Positions 51,825 to 61,725 of a DNA stretch of 64,000 bases are shown here, in pieces. The notes under the pieces were generated by a model. That model searched no databases, was not told the origin of the DNA, and saw only the letters and a program-made list of their open reading frames with translations. Both the position numbers and the translations under genes were made by a program. This DNA is from Flagellimonas oceani. GTDB taxonomy: Bacteria > Bacteroidota > Bacteroidia > Flavobacteriales > Flavobacteriaceae. Numbering within the stretch: position 1 is the first letter of the stretch; each line of letters starts with the position of its first letter. The stretch lies in the NCBI RefSeq assembly GCF_011068285.1, contig NZ_CP049616.1:1592501-1656500 (forward strand). Reading direction: 5' to 3'.

Positions 51825-53305
51825 TGCAATAAATTTTCCAAGAGCATAATGTCCACATTGGTATTGTTCCATCGGTCCGACAACACATCGGGAACCGGCG
51901 TGAATCCTAACGTCAATGAGCTAAGCACAATATCCAAATCGCCGTCATCGTCAACATCGGAAGCATCCATTAAAAACCAACGCGCCAATGATGGATCTTC
52001 CAATATATGGGTAGAAAATTCAAACGTTTCCGAGTCCTTGTTCTCCAAATACACAAAGGAACGTTCCGGAAACTCCAAATAGTTGGGGAATGTACTTATC
52101 AATGCAAAATCGGTGTCGCCATCTTGGTCAAAATCCCTCGACAGCACCCTTGTGGCACCGTACATGGGATAAAAATAAGACTCCGAATACGTGTTGTTCC
52201 CGTTGTTTAGGTAAATGCGCATACCATGATAGGGTTTGTGAACATAGGAAATATCGGCATTGTCACCTTGAACAGTTATAATATCCTCCAGACCATCACC
52301 ATTATAATCCACGAGTTCGAACCAACTAGTCCCGAATAAGGGACTGAACCCTAACAGTTGTTCTGCCTCGAACACCAAATCTTCGGTTTGATGAAAAACC
52401 GTAATGCTCTCCGTACTCTGTGTCATCAACGCTACGATGTCAAGTTTGCCATCCTTGTTCATATCCTTGGCCACGGTACGAATGGCTCCGGGAAGGTTCA
52501 GCAATACCTTTTTGTCATATTTGCCTTCATCATTTTCGATCAACAGCGATAACCGACCGGATTCATTTCCAAACTCACTTACCACGATTTCTTTTTTGCC
52601 ATCACCGTTCAGGTCTTCCAGTAAGGTGTGAACGGGCCTATGAAAATTGTTCTGCAATGTGAGCGTATCCTCGCCCACTTTACGAAATAGTTTGCCCTTT
52701 TCCAGCTCGGACGGACGTATGATCCCAACTTCGCTGACAATGGTAACGGAATCTTTTTTGCTGTACCAAGTTACGGGACTGTTACCTTGATATATTTGAT
52801 CGGACTTTTCTTCGGCAAAATCAAAGGAACCTAAAGTCCCGGTAAGGTCGCCATAATATACCTGATTATCCTCGTTTAAAAATTCCAGATAAGTGATCAT
52901 GGCCCCGTTTTGCTCATCGAGTGCAAACGACTTGGTTTTGAATTGTTTTACTGTATCCGCATGGGGCATTTTTATGCTCTCTAGGCTCTCTGGAGCATTG
53001 GACACAATATAGTTTTCCAATTGCACCCATTCGTTCAAAGTGATTTTTGGCCTGAGCACGCCCGGCTCCACAACCACATCTTGCTCAAGCCCCTCGACTT
53101 CCATACGGGCCATCATGGCGGGCAGAACCGATTTTTTCCAAACCTCTTTGGGCAATTCATCAATTTTGGGAGCTAAGTGGCAACTGGCGCAGTAAGTATC
53201 GTAAAGTTGGGCTTCTTTGGGTTTTGGTTTTTCTTTTTTACAGGATCCCATCAAAATAATAAATAGTAGGGGAACTACGGAAAAATAAGGTTGTTTGATC
53301 GGCAT
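51821..53305 (-). CDS. FG-GAP/VCBS-repeat lipoprotein with cytochrome c motif
   Basis: The 494-residue protein has a lipobox (GSC, Cys22) and a heme c motif CASCH (39-43) near the N-terminus, followed by VCBS/FG-GAP repeats forming a beta propeller (for example DLNGDGKKEIVVSEFG, DMNKDGKLDIVALM, DYNGDGLEDIITVQG, DVDDDGDLDIVLSS). These Asp-rich repeats bind calcium. Together they suggest an exported, surface-held electron-transfer or binding protein. It is the first gene of the operon with the 3D, amidase and carboxypeptidase genes. Confidence 0.85.
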   Translation of the reverse strand: MPIKQPYFSVVPLLFIILMGSCKKEKPKPKEAQLYDTYCASCHLAPKIDELPKEVWKKSVLPAMMARMEVEGLEQDVVVEPGVLRPKITLNEWVQLENYIVSNAPESLESIKMPHADTVKQFKTKSFALDEQNGAMITYLEFLNEDNQVYYGDLTGTLGSFDFAEEKSDQIYQGNSPVTWYSKKDSVTIVSEVGIIRPSELEKGKLFRKVGEDTLTLQNNFHRPVHTLLEDLNGDGKKEIVVSEFGNESGRLSLLIENDEGKYDKKVLLNLPGAIRTVAKDMNKDGKLDIVALMTQSTESITVFHQTEDLVFEAEQLLGFSPLFGTSWFELVDYNGDGLEDIITVQGDNADISYVHKPYHGMRIYLNNGNNTYSESYFYPMYGATRVLSRDFDQDGDTDFALISTFPNYLEFPERSFVYLENKDSETFEFSTHILEDPSLARWFLMDASDVDDDGDLDIVLSSLTLGFTPVPDVLSDRWNNTNVDIMLLENLLH

Positions 53306-53347
53306 TGGTCGGTTTTGGCGTTAATTTTTAATTGTGCTGGTTAAAGT

Positions 53348-54220
53348 TTAGCTGGGCAATGGTACATAGGAATCATCGTTTTCCATCATAGGAAATGTTT
53401 TATCGGCCCATGCTTTTTTTGCCGCTTCCAGTTTTTCTTTGCTGGAAGAAACAAAATTCCAATAAATATAGCGTTCCTCAGGGAAAGGTTCGCCCCCGAA
53501 CAACAACAAATGGGTTTTTGGTTTTAGTTTGATGTTGCAGGTGTCCTCTACTTTTGACACCAAGATATTTCCTTCGCCAACCGTTTCTCCACAGGCTTCA
53601 ATACTGCCCTCCACGATACATATCCCTATTTCACCTTTTAAATTTCCGTTTACGCTCAAAGTATATTCTTCTTTGGCAATTACTTCTACCATAAAAAGGT
53701 TGGAGTGAACGGGTACAGGCGATTTTTTGCCGTATCCTTCTCCCGCAACCAATTTAAATGCAGTCGTACCATCGGTCCATGTAGGGATGTCCTTCCCATC
53801 AATATGGTGGAATTGGGGTTCCATGTCTTCCAATTCTTTGGGCAATGCGACCCAAATTTGATAACCATGAGCCGTAAACGTATTGCCATTGCGCATATCC
53901 GGAGGCGTCCGTTCGGTATGGGTCACCCCCTTCCCTGCCGTCATCCAGTTTACCGAACCGGGTTTAATGCGCTGATGGGTTCCAAGGCTGTCCTCGTGGT
54001 TGATTTCCCCTTCCAACATAAAGGTCAAAGTGGACAAACCCATGTGCGGATGTTGGTCCACATCCATATACTTTTTGGGTCCTAGCTGTGTAGGTCCCAT
54101 ATGGTCTATAAAAATAAAGGGGCCGATCATGCGCTTTTTGCGAAAGGGAATCAGCCTCCCCACCAAAAAATCGCCAATATCCCTGCTGCGTTCTTCAATG
54201 ATCAATCCGATGTTGGACAT
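53348..54220 (-). CDS. Pirin-family protein
   Basis: Pirins are cytoplasmic two-cupin iron proteins; many act as quercetinases or redox sensors. The 290-residue protein has the pirin motif QHPHMGLSTLTFML, with iron-binding His in HPH and NHED, and GSVNWMTAGKGVTHTERTPP. Both cupin halves are present (about 15-140, 150-285). No operon partner; a 43-bp gap separates it from the FG-GAP gene downstream. Confidence 0.92.
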   Translation of the reverse strand: MSNIGLIIEERSRDIGDFLVGRLIPFRKKRMIGPFIFIDHMGPTQLGPKKYMDVDQHPHMGLSTLTFMLEGEINHEDSLGTHQRIKPGSVNWMTAGKGVTHTERTPPDMRNGNTFTAHGYQIWVALPKELEDMEPQFHHIDGKDIPTWTDGTTAFKLVAGEGYGKKSPVPVHSNLFMVEVIAKEEYTLSVNGNLKGEIGICIVEGSIEACGETVGEGNILVSKVEDTCNIKLKPKTHLLLFGGEPFPEERYIYWNFVSSSKEKLEAAKKAWADKTFPMMENDDSYVPLPS

Positions 54221-54271
54221 GTGTTAAATGTTTATATTTAGATGCAGAAAGTTACAAATACATCCTATACC

Positions 54272-55606
54272 ATGAAACTACTTAAGCGTCTTTTACTTCT
54301 CCTTATTGTTATCGTAGGAGTGGTAGTCTACCTGAATTATCCCAAACTGAACATTATCTCCGGTTATGCCGCCAAAAATGTGGCCTCCGGTGTTTTTGTT
54401 GCGCATCGTTCCGCTGCAAGCATGAACCAATACGACAATAGTGCTCCTCTTATCAAAATAGCTTCCACGGAAGTTAATGAAAGTGAGGAGTCCGCATCGT
54501 CCACTGTTTATGGTTTGATGAAGCGTACAGCCGTTTATCGTGATGGATTAGGGGCTGTTTTGATCAATGATGATTACGATCCCAAGGCATTGACCATCAG
54601 ACCGCAACGACATCAACCTGTTGATACCATTCCCTACCCCTACGGACAAGCAGCTCCGATGGATACCGTATTGCCCGAAGTGGATATGGACCAAATCAAC
54701 AAGGCTCTGGCCATTGCCTTTGCAGAGCCGGAGACACAAAAAACACGGACCCTTCTTATTTTATATAAGGGACACCTGATCACCGAAAAATATATTGATG
54801 GCTTTGATAAGGATACGCCCATCTTGGGTTGGTCCATGACCAAAAGTGTTTTGGCCACCTGTTATGGAATTCTGGAGCATCAAGGAAAACTGGAAATGGA
54901 TTGGCCCGCTCCCATTCCCGAATGGAAGGATGATGAACGAAAGAACATCACCCTGAACCATTTGTTGCGCATGCAAAGCGGATTGGCATGGGACGAGGAT
55001 TATACGGGCATATCCGATGTTACCCGCATGCTGTTCCTCGATAGCGATATGACCCAAGCACAACGCGATAAAAAGGCGATAGCAAAGCCAACGGAAATAT
55101 GGAACTACTCTTCGGGAACTACAAATTTGCTGTCAGGGATACTCAAACAACAATTTCGTGGCCATCAAGAATATTTGGACTTCCCCTACGCTGCTTTGAT
55201 CGATAAAATAGGGATGTATTCCATGATATTGGAGGCAGATATAGCAGGGAATTATGTGGGCTCTTCCTACGCATGGGCCAGTACAAGGGATTGGGCCCGA
55301 TTTGGACAATTGCACCTGGACAAGGGAAATTGGAACGAGGAACAATTGTTTGATGCTTCATGGATAGATTATATAACGACTCCAACGGCCAATTCCAATG
55401 GCACTTACGGTGCTCATTTTTGGTTGAACGCAGAAGGTAAGTATCCCGATGTGCCGAGAGATATGTTTTCTTGCAATGGTTTTGAAGGTCAGCATGTATT
55501 CATGATTCCTTCCAAAGACTTGGTCGTTGTAAGGACAGGTTTGGCCGAGGAACCGTATTTTGATGTAAACGGATTGCTGTCGAACATCGTAAAAGCAGTG
55601 CCTTAA
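54272..55606 (+). CDS. Serine hydrolase, beta-lactamase (class C) fold
   Basis: The 444-residue protein begins MKLLKRLLLLLIVIVGVVVY, a signal anchor. It has the SxxK box in GWSMTKSVLAT, a YSS box in WNYSSGTTNLL, and a glycine-rich NGFEGQH segment in the place of the third motif. Members are D-amino-peptidases, esterases or penicillin-binding proteins; the substrate is unknown. The ATG at 54272 is chosen because it starts the signal region. It stands divergent from pirin. Confidence 0.87.
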   Translation: MKLLKRLLLLLIVIVGVVVYLNYPKLNIISGYAAKNVASGVFVAHRSAASMNQYDNSAPLIKIASTEVNESEESASSTVYGLMKRTAVYRDGLGAVLINDDYDPKALTIRPQRHQPVDTIPYPYGQAAPMDTVLPEVDMDQINKALAIAFAEPETQKTRTLLILYKGHLITEKYIDGFDKDTPILGWSMTKSVLATCYGILEHQGKLEMDWPAPIPEWKDDERKNITLNHLLRMQSGLAWDEDYTGISDVTRMLFLDSDMTQAQRDKKAIAKPTEIWNYSSGTTNLLSGILKQQFRGHQEYLDFPYAALIDKIGMYSMILEADIAGNYVGSSYAWASTRDWARFGQLHLDKGNWNEEQLFDASWIDYITTPTANSNGTYGAHFWLNAEGKYPDVPRDMFSCNGFEGQHVFMIPSKDLVVVRTGLAEEPYFDVNGLLSNIVKAVP

Positions 55607-56222
55607 ATCGATAAGATATACTAAAAGGCCTGAAAAACCACAGGATTGGCACACTTCACAACAATAATTTCGTTTATGGGAACACTCGTGGTAGTTTTAC
55701 CATGTAATAAAAAACGAAAGTAATTTTTTCATTTTCATATAGTGTTCTCGTAAAAGAGTCTTGACCATAACGGCAGGGCTCTTTTCTATTTAGGGCCATC
55801 CTAAACTTTTAAACTGACACGAATTTCACAAAGGACCCTAAATTATTTTGAGCACCCGTCTGCGGCAGGCTGTCAATAAATCCAAATTTATATGGCGACT
55901 ATCAAACGTAGAATCACAAAAAACCTCAAGTGGCAACAAATAAAGGGCACTTCACAACAATGATTTTATTTGGAAGGAGTTGAGAGGTACATTTACTATG
56001 TAATAAAAAACGAAAGTAATTTTTTCATTTTCATATAGTGTTCTCGTAAAAGAGTCCTGACCATAACGGCAGGGCTCTTTTCTATTTAGGGCCAATCCTG
56101 AATTGATTGTCTCGCTGTACCGCACAGTCGAAGGGTAGCAATATTTCAGTTTCTTCAGTCGCTACGCTCCTTCAGAACGGCAATGAGTAATTGTAAATTG
56201 TTTATTGATGACTGACCGTTGA
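55607..56222. repeat. 616-bp gap with a 147-bp direct repeat pair
   Basis: Copies at 55652-55798 and 55948-56094 are exactly 296 bp apart. The last 97 bp (55702-55798 and 55998-56094) differ at one base. Each copy ends in a hairpin (AAAGAGTCCTG ... CAGGGCTCTTT, about 10-nt loop), where the single change converts a C-G pair to a T-G pair, so the structure is kept. No protein gene is seen. It may be a small non-autonomous mobile unit or RNA element. Confidence 0.7.
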
Positions 56223-57065
56223 CTATGGAATCCATTTGTCCTTGCCAAAATCAGGCTTGCGCTTTTCCAAGAAAGCATTTCTACCTTCTTTGGCCTCATC
56301 GGTCATATAGGCCAATCGTGTAGCCTCACCTGCAAACACCTGTTGTCCTACCATACCATCGTCTGTAAGGTTCATGGCGAATTTGAGCATTTTTATGGAG
56401 GTCGGTGATTTGGCCAAGACTTCCTGGGCCCATTGATAGGCGGTATCCTCCAATTCATCATGAGGGATAACTGCGTTTACCATCCCCATTTCATATGCTT
56501 CTTGTGCAGAATAGTTCCTTCCTAAAAAGAAAATCTCACGCGCCTTTTTTTGCCCCACCATTTTGGCGAGATATGCAGAGCCGTAGCCACCATCAAAACT
56601 GGTAACGTCGGCATCGGTTTGTTTAAAAATGGCGTGTTCCTTGCTGGCAAGGGTCATGTCGCACACTACATGAAGGCTGTGCCCTCCCCCAACGGCCCAT
56701 CCTGGTACCACGGCAATAACTACTTTAGGCATAAAACGAATCAAACGCTGTACTTCCAGAATATTCAAGCGGTGGTAGCCATCATCGCCCACGTAGCCTT
56801 TGTGACCGCGTGCCTTTTGGTCGCCCCCGCTGCAAAAGGCCCATTTGCCATCCTTGGAAGAGGGCCCTTCGCCAGAGAGCAGCACTACCCCAATGGAGGT
56901 ATCCTCTTGCGCATCGTAAAAGGCTTTGTACAGTTCGCTAGTGGTCTTGGGTCGGAACGCATTGCGTATATCCGGACGGTTAAAGGCGATACGCGCCACG
57001 CCGTTACATTTTTTATAGGTAATATCTTCGAATTCCATGGCGGTCTGCCAGTTGGGTGATTCCAT
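56223..57065 (-). CDS. menB: 1,4-dihydroxy-2-naphthoyl-CoA synthase MenB
   Basis: MenB closes the second ring in menaquinone synthesis. The 280-residue crotonase-fold protein has SGGDQKARGHKGYVGDDGYH with residues of the oxyanion and active site, VVPGWAVGGGHSLHVVCDMT, and the C-terminal KRKPDFGKDKWIP tail typical of MenB. The start may be the internal ATG of codon 10. Menaquinone is the usual respiratory quinone in this phylum. No other men gene is nearby. Confidence 0.94.
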   Translation of the reverse strand: MESPNWQTAMEFEDITYKKCNGVARIAFNRPDIRNAFRPKTTSELYKAFYDAQEDTSIGVVLLSGEGPSSKDGKWAFCSGGDQKARGHKGYVGDDGYHRLNILEVQRLIRFMPKVVIAVVPGWAVGGGHSLHVVCDMTLASKEHAIFKQTDADVTSFDGGYGSAYLAKMVGQKKAREIFFLGRNYSAQEAYEMGMVNAVIPHDELEDTAYQWAQEVLAKSPTSIKMLKFAMNLTDDGMVGQQVFAGEATRLAYMTDEAKEGRNAFLEKRKPDFGKDKWIP

Positions 57066-57345
57066 AGTTGCGGATTTTATTGAAACACAAAATAACGGAA
57101 ATTCTGGATTATAGTCATTTCCAATAAATCACGGAACGGATTTGAAAGCGTTTTGAGGGAAGTAAACGGATGATTTTCAAAATTTTATAACCAATAAAGC
57201 ATGATAGCTCTTATTGTTGGATATCCTTATTTTCATTAACTTTTAACTTTCCCTCAAAAGCATCATTACAACAGTATTCCTAAAAATATACTGTAACAAT
57301 AGTTCAACAAAGCCATCTTTGAAAGTGAACACTAACTGATTTATC

Positions 57346-58875
57346 ATGAGATTGACAATTCTACTCATTTTATTATTCCTTCAAACCACTTTAATAGTTT
57401 CACAGACCTCCCTTACGGAAATTGATCTTGATAATGGTAAATTCAAAGTGGGATTTCAACAGTATAAGGCCTATGATAGCACAAGGACTTACAGTAGGAT
57501 CTATGACTACACCAATAAAAAAACAGAAAGACCGATTCCAGTAAGTATATGGTATCCCACAGAACAGCGTGTGGATGATACCAAACCGTTGATGGTATTG
57601 GATTATCTTGAAATTTTAAAAGAAGAGGAAGAATGGGAACACTTGCCCAATGAGGAAATATTGAATTGGTTTAATTATTCCAACACACCTTCCAATCAAA
57701 AACACCTTACGGAAAAAACGACGGCTTATGCAAAGGTGGAATTTGCAAATGGAAAATTTCCGACAGTCATTTACAGACCAAGTTTTCAAGCGTCTTCCAT
57801 TGAAAATTTTGCGCTTTGTGAGTATTTGGCAAGTAACGGTTTTGTGGTTATGTCAAGTCCAAGTCGAGGTACCGAAACCCGATGGTTCAGCAGTAACTAC
57901 GAGAAGGAAATCGAAACTCAGGCCAGGGATACGGAGTTTTTGATCAAACAAGCGGGGAAACTTCATTTTGCGGATTACGACAATATTGCGCTTATGGGCT
58001 TCAGTTTTGGTGGTTTATCCAATGTTATCGTCCAAAACAGAAACGATAATATACAGGCCATTGTTAGTCTTGACGGTACGGAAAGATACCAATATGGATT
58101 ACTCGAACAATCCCCATTTTTTGATTCCAACAAAATAGATGTGCCATACATTCACATGGCCCAGAAAGAAATCCCTGAAATAATCTTAAAAGAAGACAAA
58201 ATAGACGCCGAACTCAACACGAAATTCCAATTATACGACAGCATTGCAAACGGCAAAGTGTATCGATTGAGGTTTAATAATCTGACACACAGCTACTTTA
58301 GCACTTTAGGGGTTCTTTTCGAAAATAGGGACAAAAGACAGGACAAAAGCGATTCCGAAATCATGGAATCCTACAAATGGGTTTCGAAATACGCATTGAA
58401 TTTTTTAAAGGCGACTTTAAAAGAGGATAAAAAAGCATTAAAGTTCATCGAAAATAATCCGCAAAATAATGGAGTTGGAAATAGTTTGGTCACGTTGAAA
58501 ATCAAACAACCCAAAAAAGAGGTATTTACATTTCAGGATTTTAACGATATGGCCTCGGGCCAAAACTATAAAAACTTAATACACCTTTACGACTCGATAA
58601 CCGAATTGCACCCCTTGTTTCAAGCACCGGAAGGAAATTTAAATACGCTTGGTCTGCAACTTGTTTTCAACCCAGAAACATCTTCGCAAGGAATACATGT
58701 GTTCTTATTGGCAACAAAACTTTACCCGGATTCCGCCAATCTTTATGATAGTTTGGGAGAAGGGTATTTGTTCATTGGCGACAAGAAAAAGGCCATCGGC
58801 AGTTTTGAAAAGTCTCTGGAATTGAATCCTCAAAATCCAAATGCCATCAATCGATTAAAGCAACTCAAAAAATAA
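57346..58875 (+). CDS. Alpha/beta hydrolase with C-terminal TPR
   Basis: The 509-residue protein has a signal peptide (TTLIVSQTS), an alpha/beta hydrolase of the dienelactone/PAF-acetylhydrolase type (about 45-375) with the nucleophile motif MGFSFGGLSN, and one or two TPR-like repeats at the end (SANLYDSLGEGYLFIGDKKK and KSLELNPQNPNAINRLKQL). It is probably exported and acts on an ester or lipid. The 280-bp spacer upstream is AT-rich and shows no gene. Confidence 0.85.
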   Translation: MRLTILLILLFLQTTLIVSQTSLTEIDLDNGKFKVGFQQYKAYDSTRTYSRIYDYTNKKTERPIPVSIWYPTEQRVDDTKPLMVLDYLEILKEEEEWEHLPNEEILNWFNYSNTPSNQKHLTEKTTAYAKVEFANGKFPTVIYRPSFQASSIENFALCEYLASNGFVVMSSPSRGTETRWFSSNYEKEIETQARDTEFLIKQAGKLHFADYDNIALMGFSFGGLSNVIVQNRNDNIQAIVSLDGTERYQYGLLEQSPFFDSNKIDVPYIHMAQKEIPEIILKEDKIDAELNTKFQLYDSIANGKVYRLRFNNLTHSYFSTLGVLFENRDKRQDKSDSEIMESYKWVSKYALNFLKATLKEDKKALKFIENNPQNNGVGNSLVTLKIKQPKKEVFTFQDFNDMASGQNYKNLIHLYDSITELHPLFQAPEGNLNTLGLQLVFNPETSSQGIHVFLLATKLYPDSANLYDSLGEGYLFIGDKKKAIGSFEKSLELNPQNPNAINRLKQLKK

Positions 58876-59008
58876 AGAACTTATTTTTTCCCTTCTAAAA
58901 ATCAGTTGTTTGCCTTTTAGGGTCAATATTTTGTTGGTATGCATCAACCCCGAAATGGGCTCCATGGTATTTTCGTGACGGATTAGAAACCCCAAAACAA
59001 TTAATATC

Positions 59009-59593
59009 ATGAAGAAGAATTTAATTTTATTAGGTGTCCTTTTTGTAGGCTTGACCTCTTTTGCGCAGAATACGAACAATGTACAATTAGGTGTACGTGG
59101 TGGTGCGAACTTTGCTACCGTGGCCGGTGATGATTTTGATAGTCCGGATTCAAGAACGTCCTTCTATTTAGGCCTTTTGGCCGAAGCGCCCTTATCCGAC
59201 CATGTATCGTTGCAACCAGAGGTATTTTACTCTGCGCAAGGTTTTGATATTACCGATGAACCTGATACCCCAGATGCACAATTTCAGGTAGATTATATTC
59301 AAGTACCCGTGCTTTTAAAGTTTTATATCGCTGATGGACTTAACATTCACGGTGGTCCACAATTCGGCTTTAAAGTGAACGAGGAACTCGATTTTGATCC
59401 AGGAGAGGATTCTGGTGATTTTGATTCGGATTCCATTAACAGTTTTGATTTTCAAGGAACCGCGGGTGTAGAATACAAGTTCCCTTCCGGATTCTTTATC
59501 CAAGGAAGATACTCTTACGGTTTTTCCGAGATGATCGAGGATGTAGATGTTCACAACTCCGTTTGGTCCGCAGGTCTTGGATTTATGTTCTAA
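59009..59593 (+). CDS. Outer-membrane beta-barrel protein (PorT-like)
   Basis: The 194-residue protein has a signal peptide (VGLTSFAQN) and an eight-strand-like barrel with alternating hydrophobic residues: VQLGVRGGANFATVAG, SFYLGLLAEAPLSDH, VDYIQVPVLLKFYI and the final WSAGLGFMF with a C-terminal Phe. It would sit in the outer membrane. It has acidic loop segments (DFDSDSI). A strong terminator follows. Confidence 0.87.
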   Translation: MKKNLILLGVLFVGLTSFAQNTNNVQLGVRGGANFATVAGDDFDSPDSRTSFYLGLLAEAPLSDHVSLQPEVFYSAQGFDITDEPDTPDAQFQVDYIQVPVLLKFYIADGLNIHGGPQFGFKVNEELDFDPGEDSGDFDSDSINSFDFQGTAGVEYKFPSGFFIQGRYSYGFSEMIEDVDVHNSVWSAGLGFMF

Positions 59594-59629
59594 AAGAACT
59601 GTATTAAAAAAATTGAAAAAGAAAATGGG

Positions 59630-59663
59630 AAACTCCATCTATTCGCTTAGATGGAGTTTTTTT
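59630..59663 (+). terminator. Rho-independent terminator
   Basis: AAACTCCATCTA (59630-59641), loop TTCGCT, TAGATGGAGTTT (59648-59659) and a T-run form a perfect 12-bp stem after the beta-barrel gene. Confidence 0.9.
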
Positions 59664-59862
59664 ATCAAATACAGTTATAATCAATCTTTTGTTAGGTATA
59701 TTTAAAATATCGGGGTAAGTTGACGTTCAGAACCAGATTGCTACAAATAATATGCTTTTAAGTACTGTCTTTACTGGGTATGACATAAAGGTGACATCTA
59801 AATGTCGTGGTGCTGTCCCACCTTTCGGGATAGTTTTGTTGGTGAATCAAAAATTATAGATC

Positions 59863-61617
59863 ATGAACAATTCATCAATCGGGGAACGATTAAAATATCA
59901 GAGGAAAATTAAAGGTTATTCCCAAGAAGAACTGGCCGACCGAACCAATGTAACGGTGAGGACCATCCAGCGTATTGAAAAGGAAGAGGTCTCCCCTCAC
60001 CTAAACACTATCAAACTTTTGGCAGTGGCCTTGGAAATAGAAGTGGACGATCTTGTTGTTTTGGACGACCCAAAAGAAGAAATCGTAAAGAAGAAATGGT
60101 TATTGTTGATACATGCAACACCCTTTGCCGGGTTAATTTTGCCATTATTAAATGTACTGATTCCACTTTTTCTGTGGATTCACAAGCGGGAAGACAACCC
60201 AATATATAACGAGCATGGCATCAAGGTCATCAATTTTCAGATTACTGTACTGATCTTGGCCATTTTATCCTTTGTAAGCTTGCTGATTATTGAAAAGTGG
60301 GGGTTTTTTATTTTTATTTCAGTGGTGCCGATTTGTATTGGAATAATGTTGTTCAACATCGTGTATGTAGTACAAAAAAATAAATGTTACTATCCGTTCT
60401 CCATTCCATTTATCCGGTTGAAGAAGAACAAGACCTTTCTTTTAATGGTTTTAATGGGCATAACGCTTTTGGACAGTTGTACTGCTCAAAAACCAGAAAC
60501 CATTGAGCGTTTGGATGGTTCCGAGATAACAAAGGATTCTGTTACCGCCAAAATTGAACAGTTGATGAGGGATGCCAAAATATACGGTGCTGCTATATCA
60601 GTTTTTAACGATAACCAGCCTGTTTATCAAAAAGTTTTTGGCTATAAAAATTATCCTAACCGTATTCCTTTGACCGATTCCACCAACATTTATGGAGCTT
60701 CCTTTAGCAAAGCGGTATTTGGTGTTTTGGTGATGAAGCTGGTCGAAAAAGGTGTGATAGATTTGGATACACCTCTCGAATCCTATTTACCACAAAAAAT
60801 ACATGAGTACGAACCCCAGACGCGTTGGCACGATGATTTTTCTAGTTTGAGGGAGGATTCGCTGTACACCAATATAACTGCCAGAATGTGCCTAACCCAC
60901 ACCACGGGTTTTAAAAATTACAGATGGTTTGAGGAAGATCATAAACTACGTACGCATTGGGAACCCGGCACTAAATTCGGGTATAGTGGCGAAGGCTTTA
61001 TTTATTTACAAGTAGTGCTCGAAAAATTGACGGGGAAAGGGCTGGAACAATTGGCGAAAGAGCATATTTTTAACCCATTGGGCATGAACGACTCTGCCTA
61101 TGAATGGAAAACCAAATTTGATATGGATTTTGCTTTGGGCCACAATGAAAATGCCCAAGTGCTTAAAAAGGACAAGGACAATGAGCCCCGTGGTGGCGGT
61201 ACATTGGAGACCACAGCGGAAGACTATACCAAATTCTTGACGGCAGTGCTCAATCAAAAATTGATCAGTAAGGAATCCTACGAAGAAATTTTCAGTCCAC
61301 ATATTCGTATCAGAACCGAAAAGCAGTTTTATGAAGGTGAAGGCAAAACCACGGACAAATATGACAATATCAATCTGGGGTACGGACTAGGTTGGGGTTA
61401 TTTTGAAACACCTTATGGCAAGGCAGTATTTAAGGAGGGCCATGGTAGTGGATTTGTCCACCACTCTGTTTTGTTCCCTGAGACCGGAAAAGGCATTATG
61501 GTCATGACCAATTTTGAAAATGGCAATGGTATTTTTAAAGAGTTATTGGAAGTAATCTTGATGGACAATTATACACCATGGGAATGGGAAAATTATATTC
61601 CGTACGATAAAAAATAA
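59863..61617 (+). CDS. HTH - membrane - lipobox - beta-lactamase-family fusion protein
   Basis: A single 584-residue frame joins distinct parts. Residues 6-63 are an XRE-type HTH (GYSQEELADRTNVTVRTIQR). Residues 80-107, 124-143 and 148-172 are membrane helices of a DUF4870-like module. Residues 187-206 (KKNKTFLLMVLMGITLLDSC) look like an internal type II signal peptide with a lipobox-like LDSC at Cys206. Residues 220-560 are a serine hydrolase/beta-lactamase fold with SFSK (S280, K283), YSG (374-376) and HGS (527-529), all motifs kept. It could be a membrane one-component regulator with a periplasmic penicillin-recognising domain, or a recent fusion whose internal signal is processed. Confidence 0.85.
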   Translation: MNNSSIGERLKYQRKIKGYSQEELADRTNVTVRTIQRIEKEEVSPHLNTIKLLAVALEIEVDDLVVLDDPKEEIVKKKWLLLIHATPFAGLILPLLNVLIPLFLWIHKREDNPIYNEHGIKVINFQITVLILAILSFVSLLIIEKWGFFIFISVVPICIGIMLFNIVYVVQKNKCYYPFSIPFIRLKKNKTFLLMVLMGITLLDSCTAQKPETIERLDGSEITKDSVTAKIEQLMRDAKIYGAAISVFNDNQPVYQKVFGYKNYPNRIPLTDSTNIYGASFSKAVFGVLVMKLVEKGVIDLDTPLESYLPQKIHEYEPQTRWHDDFSSLREDSLYTNITARMCLTHTTGFKNYRWFEEDHKLRTHWEPGTKFGYSGEGFIYLQVVLEKLTGKGLEQLAKEHIFNPLGMNDSAYEWKTKFDMDFALGHNENAQVLKKDKDNEPRGGGTLETTAEDYTKFLTAVLNQKLISKESYEEIFSPHIRIRTEKQFYEGEGKTTDKYDNINLGYGLGWGYFETPYGKAVFKEGHGSGFVHHSVLFPETGKGIMVMTNFENGNGIFKELLEVILMDNYTPWEWENYIPYDKK

Positions 61618-61677
61618 GAAGTTCAATTGTACAAGTATAATGTGGAATACCAATCGGTTACAAAACACTGTGAACAA

Positions 61678-61703
61678 AAAAACCACCCTTTTGGGTGGTT
61701 TTT
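61678..61703. terminator. Terminator between fusion gene and FKBP gene
   Basis: AAAAACCACCC (61678-61688), loop TTTT, GGGTGGTTTTT (61693-61703): perfect 11-bp stem with A and T runs; can serve both convergent genes. Confidence 0.9.
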
Positions 61704-61725
61704 ACAATTTTATAATATAACTCGT

